Source: Thauera sp. (GTDB taxonomy: Bacteria; Pseudomonadota; Gammaproteobacteria; Burkholderiales; Rhodocyclaceae). From it: 64,000 nucleotides of DNA. Shown one piece after another: positions 61,159-64,000 of the stretch (positions are counted from its first letter, which is position 1; each line of letters opens with the position of its first letter). A program made the position numbers and the translations under genes. Location: NCBI GenBank assembly GCA_017302295.1, contig JAFLDS010000003.1, forward strand, positions 124,001 to 188,000, written 5' to 3'. The notes beneath the pieces are model-generated. The model did no database searches and was not told where the DNA came from. It was given only the letters and a program-made list of their open reading frames with translations.

Positions 61159-63873
61159 ATGAGCACACAGACCTACGGCTGGCGATCGATCCGCCTGCGA
61201 CTTTTCCTCCTTTTTGCGCTGGTCATCGCAGCGGTGCTGTTCTACGCCGTGCGCGATGTGATGACGCAGTGGCAGGCAAGGGAGGCAATGGCACGCGGCG
61301 CGCAGTACAGCGCCCTGTCCGTTCGCATCAATGCCGTGGTGCATGAGTTGCAGAAGGAGCGCGGACTGTCGGCGGGTTTCATCGGATCTCGAGGTGCTCG
61401 CTTCAAGACGGAACTGTCCAATCAACATGCCGACACGGACAAAGCCCGTGAGGCGCTGGACACGTGGCTCGCGCAGGTAGCCCCGGCGGTGCTGGGCGAG
61501 CCCATCCTGCGGGTGATGTCGACAGTCCAACAACGCATGAGCGAGTTGCAGGATAACCGCAGCAAGATCACCGGCCTGAGCTTCACCGGCGCGGACTCTT
61601 TCGGCTATTACACCGGCACGATCGAGCGTCTCGTTGCAGTCGTGGAGATCGCAGCGAACGCCGCCGAAGATGTCGATCTTTCCCGCGGCATGACGGCCTA
61701 CCTGATGTTCACGCAGGCCAAGGAGCAAGCCGGGCGCGAACGTGCGTCGATCAACGGCTTGTTTGCGGCCAACGTTGCCGCCGACGTCGCCTTGCACCGC
61801 CGCATCATCACCATCCTGACCGCGCAGGACACCTATCTGTCGAACTTCCGCTCGATGGCGCCGAAGGCCTGGACGGATTCGCTTCAGGCCGTGCTCGATA
61901 GCGAACATGGCCGCGAAACAGCGCGCATGCGCCAGGTTGCCCTGGACCGGATCGAAACAGGGGCGTTCGGCATCGAGCCTGCCACCTGGTTCAACACCAT
62001 CACGCGCAAGATCGATCTGCTGAAGGCCGAAGAAGACCGGATTGCCGCAGCGCTGATGAAACATGCCGATGCACGACATGGTGCCGCGTCCAAGCAGTTC
62101 TACCTTGCACTTGGAATGACCCTGCTGGTGCTGCTGGCCGCAATCTTCTTCGGCCTACAGGTCACCAAGCTGCTGCGCGGCTTGCGCGGCAACGCCAGAA
62201 CGGCGCATCGCATTGCCCTGGGCAAGCTGGACGAAAGCATCGAGGTCCGGAACCAGAATGAACTCGGCGAAATCGAGCAGGCGCTGTCCGAGGTTCAGGC
62301 CAACCTGCACGCCATGATCGACGATGCCGCCCTGCTGTCCAAGTCCGCCATCGAAGGCAAGCTGGCCACCCGGGCGGACGCCAGCCGCCACCAAGGCGAC
62401 TTCCGCAAGATCGTGCAGGGGGTAAACGACACCCTCGATGCGGTCATTGGGCCGCTCAACGTCGCCGCAACCTACGTCGAACAGATCGCCAAGGGCGCCC
62501 TCCCGGCAAAGATCACCGACAGCTACAACGGTGACTTCAACACCATCAAGAACAACCTCAACACCTGCATCGACGCCCTCTCCGGCCTCATCGAGGATAT
62601 GCGCCACATGTCCGAGCAGCACGACCTTGGCGACATCGACGTGCGCATCGACGAGAGCCGTTTCCAGGGCGCATACGCCACCATGGCTGAAGGCGTCAAC
62701 AACATGGTCTTCGGCCACATTGCCGTCAAGAAGAAGGCCATGGCCTGCATCGGCGAGTTCGGCCGCGGCAACATGGATGCGCCCATCGAGCGCTTCCCCG
62801 GCAAAAAGCGCTTCATCAACGACACCATCGAGCAGGTGCGCGCCAACATCAAGGCACTCATCGAGGATGCCAACATGCTCGCCCAGGCTGCCGTCGAGGG
62901 ACGCCTGGAGACGCGCGCCGATGCCTCCAAGCATCAGGGCGACTACCGCCGCATCGTCGAGGGCGTCAATTCCACCCTCGACGCGGTGATCGCCCCGATC
63001 AACGAGGTCAAGCGTGTCATGGTCGCGCTGTCCGGTGGCGACCTCACCCAGAAGATCACCGACGACTACGCCGGCGACTTCCAGGTGCTGCAGAACGCCG
63101 TCAATGACTCCATGGACAAGCTCGCCGAGATCATCGAGCAGGTGCGCGGCGCTGCCGATGCGCTGACCAATGCCGCCGGCCAGGTCTCGGCCACGGCCCA
63201 GAGCCTGTCGCAATCCTCGTCCGAGCAAGCGGCCAGCGTCGAGGAAACCTCGGCTTCGATCGAGCAGATGAGCGCCTCCATCAACCAGAACTCGGAGAAC
63301 GCCAAGATCACCGACGCCATGGCCAGCAAGTCCTCCACCGAAGCCGGTGAAGGCGGCGAGGCGGTGAAATCCACCGTCCAGGCGATGAAGAACATCGCCG
63401 GCAAGATCGGCATCATCGACGACATCGCCTACCAGACCAACCTGCTGGCCTTGAACGCCGCCATCGAAGCGGCCCGCGCAGGCGAGCATGGCAAGGGCTT
63501 CGCCGTGGTCGCCGCCGAGGTCCGGAAGCTGGCCGAGCGCAGCCAGGTCGCCGCCCAGGAGATCGGCGAGCTGGCCGGCAACTCGGTGCACCTGGCCGAG
63601 CGCGCCGGCAAGCTGCTCGACGAGATGGTGCCCTCGATCAACAAGACCTCCGACCTCGTGCAGGAAATCGCCTCCGCCAGCCAGGAGCAGACCGCCGGCG
63701 TCGGCCAGATCAACAACGCCATGGGGCAGCTGAACAAGGCTACCCAGCAGAACGCCTCCGCCTCCGAGGAGCTCGCCGCCACCGCAGAGGAACTAGGCGG
63801 ACAGGCCGGACAGCTGCAGGAACTGATGGGCTTCTTCACCATCGACCAAGCCATGGCGCGCAAGTACGCCTGA
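61159..63873 (+). CDS. Methyl-accepting chemotaxis protein with NIT-like sensor region
   Basis: A 904-residue receptor. After one span (about residues 12-32) comes a helical periplasmic region containing [20 protein letters not shown] and [21 protein letters not shown]. These are hallmarks of the NIT (nitrate/nitrite-sensing) domain. A second span near residues 315-335 leads to HAMP and poly-HAMP units and the signalling domain. Compared with the first receptor it carries an extra 90-residue segment ([20 protein letters not shown] onward). Its last 300 codons are nearly identical to the first receptor. An alternative ATG at 61132 is possible. The nitrate ligand is inferred from the domain type only. 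Confidence 0.9.
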   Translation: MSTQTYGWRSIRLRLFLLFALVIAAVLFYAVRDVMTQWQAREAMARGAQYSALSVRINAVVHELQKERGLSAGFIGSRGARFKTELSNQHADTDKAREALDTWLAQVAPAVLGEPILRVMSTVQQRMSELQDNRSKITGLSFTGADSFGYYTGTIERLVAVVEIAANAAEDVDLSRGMTAYLMFTQAKEQAGRERASINGLFAANVAADVALHRRIITILTAQDTYLSNFRSMAPKAWTDSLQAVLDSEHGRETARMRQVALDRIETGAFGIEPATWFNTITRKIDLLKAEEDRIAAALMKHADARHGAASKQFYLALGMTLLVLLAAIFFGLQVTKLLRGLRGNARTAHRIALGKLDESIEVRNQNELGEIEQALSEVQANLHAMIDDAALLSKSAIEGKLATRADASRHQGDFRKIVQGVNDTLDAVIGPLNVAATYVEQIAKGALPAKITDSYNGDFNTIKNNLNTCIDALSGLIEDMRHMSEQHDLGDIDVRIDESRFQGAYATMAEGVNNMVFGHIAVKKKAMACIGEFGRGNMDAPIERFPGKKRFINDTIEQVRANIKALIEDANMLAQAAVEGRLETRADASKHQGDYRRIVEGVNSTLDAVIAPINEVKRVMVALSGGDLTQKITDDYAGDFQVLQNAVNDSMDKLAEIIEQVRGAADALTNAAGQVSATAQSLSQSSSEQAASVEETSASIEQMSASINQNSENAKITDAMASKSSTEAGEGGEAVKSTVQAMKNIAGKIGIIDDIAYQTNLLALNAAIEAARAGEHGKGFAVVAAEVRKLAERSQVAAQEIGELAGNSVHLAERAGKLLDEMVPSINKTSDLVQEIASASQEQTAGVGQINNAMGQLNKATQQNASASEELAATAEELGGQAGQLQELMGFFTIDQAMARKYA
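62935..63837 (+). repeat. Long direct repeat, copy B (inside second MCP)
   Basis: This is the partner of 59467-60369. A second shared block of 119 identical bases occurs at 59260-59378 and 62458-62576, at a different offset (3198). The 270-bp difference is the extra HAMP segment of the second receptor. Confidence 0.95.
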
Positions 63874-63900
63874 GGCTGAAACACGGCGCAGAGCACAACC

Positions 63901-64000
63901 ATGATCGACTGGCACAAGATGTCACCGCAGGAGATCGAACGCCGCGCGCAAAGCATTGCGCCCGGTGATTGGGCGGTCGACATGCAGCGCCCGATTTCGA
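63901..64000 (+). CDS. Start of an unidentified gene, cut by the right edge
   Basis: An open frame begins with ATG at 63901, 27 bp after the second receptor, and runs to the window end (33 codons; MIDWHKMSPQEIERRAQSIA at the start). The ribosome site is weak (CAGAG). Its position, right after a receptor in a che operon, would suit cheR, cheD or cheB, but the visible residues do not identify a family. Confidence 0.45.
   Translation, partial: MIDWHKMSPQEIERRAQSIAPGDWAVDMQRPIS

Overview
This window is GC-rich chromosomal DNA from a betaproteobacterium, most likely a Rhodocyclales member of the Thauera/Azoarcus type. This is inferred from gene content and protein style: GatCAB, an atpIBEFHAGDC operon, gidAB-parAB, PhoBR, and a steroid-type catabolic cluster. 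No rRNA gene or other taxonomic marker is present to fix the genus. There is no prophage, complete insertion sequence or CRISPR array.

Layout. (1) 1-8590 is an accessory catabolic block with a steroid-degradation signature: a FadD3-like CoA ligase (cut by the left edge), a 3beta/17beta-HSD-like SDR, a 3-ketosteroid dehydrogenase-family flavoprotein, a second FAD-dependent dehydrogenase, an aldehyde dehydrogenase, a two-domain flavin reductase with a MarR-like C-terminal region, and a 7alpha-HSD-like SDR. Three copies of a 16-bp near-palindrome (TAGTCCG-N5-ACGA) lie in its two divergent promoter regions and suggest one shared repressor. The block ends in about 0.5 kb without genes next to the 3' end of tRNA-Arg(CCG). 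(2) 9.3-13.6 kb holds a lipoprotein cytochrome c, the Rep helicase, a DUF4197 protein and an exported pentapeptide-repeat protein. (3) 25.1 down to 13.6 kb, minus strand, is a cell-shape and lipoylation array: mreBCD-mrdA-rodA-rlpA-dac-dat-ybeD-lipB-lipA-SIMPL. (4) 25.2-30.5 kb, plus strand, has gatC-gatA-lipoprotein-gatB, a class II glutamine amidotransferase and a HIT protein. gatB contains an internal segment of lower GC. (5) 30.5-37 kb has a PilZ-like unknown, phoBR with a Pho box, DUF971, ubiE, a Tim44-like protein and ubiJ. (6) 44.0 down to 37.1 kb is the complete F1Fo ATP synthase operon with a clear sigma70 promoter. (7) 44.2-53.4 kb has an MFS-acyltransferase fusion, a DUF2339 membrane protein, parB-parA and rsmG-mnmG. 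(8) 53.6-64 kb is a chemotaxis operon behind a sigma28-like promoter: cheY, an MCP-like protein carrying a CheZ-type motif, a STAS protein, cheA, a poly-HAMP MCP, cheW, a second MCP with an NIT-like sensor region, and a start codon cut by the right edge.

The most notable features are in the chemotaxis operon. One is a membrane MCP-like protein ending in the FQDxTxQxI signature of the CheY phosphatase CheZ. Another is a CheA whose linker carries two repeats resembling the c-di-GMP-binding MshEN motif. The third is a pair of MCPs whose 3' halves are identical over about 810 bases, which implies recent gene conversion or duplication. In the catabolic block, the flavin reductase-MarR architecture and the shared operator are the strongest leads.

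All family assignments come from reading the sequence by eye. No database search was run.
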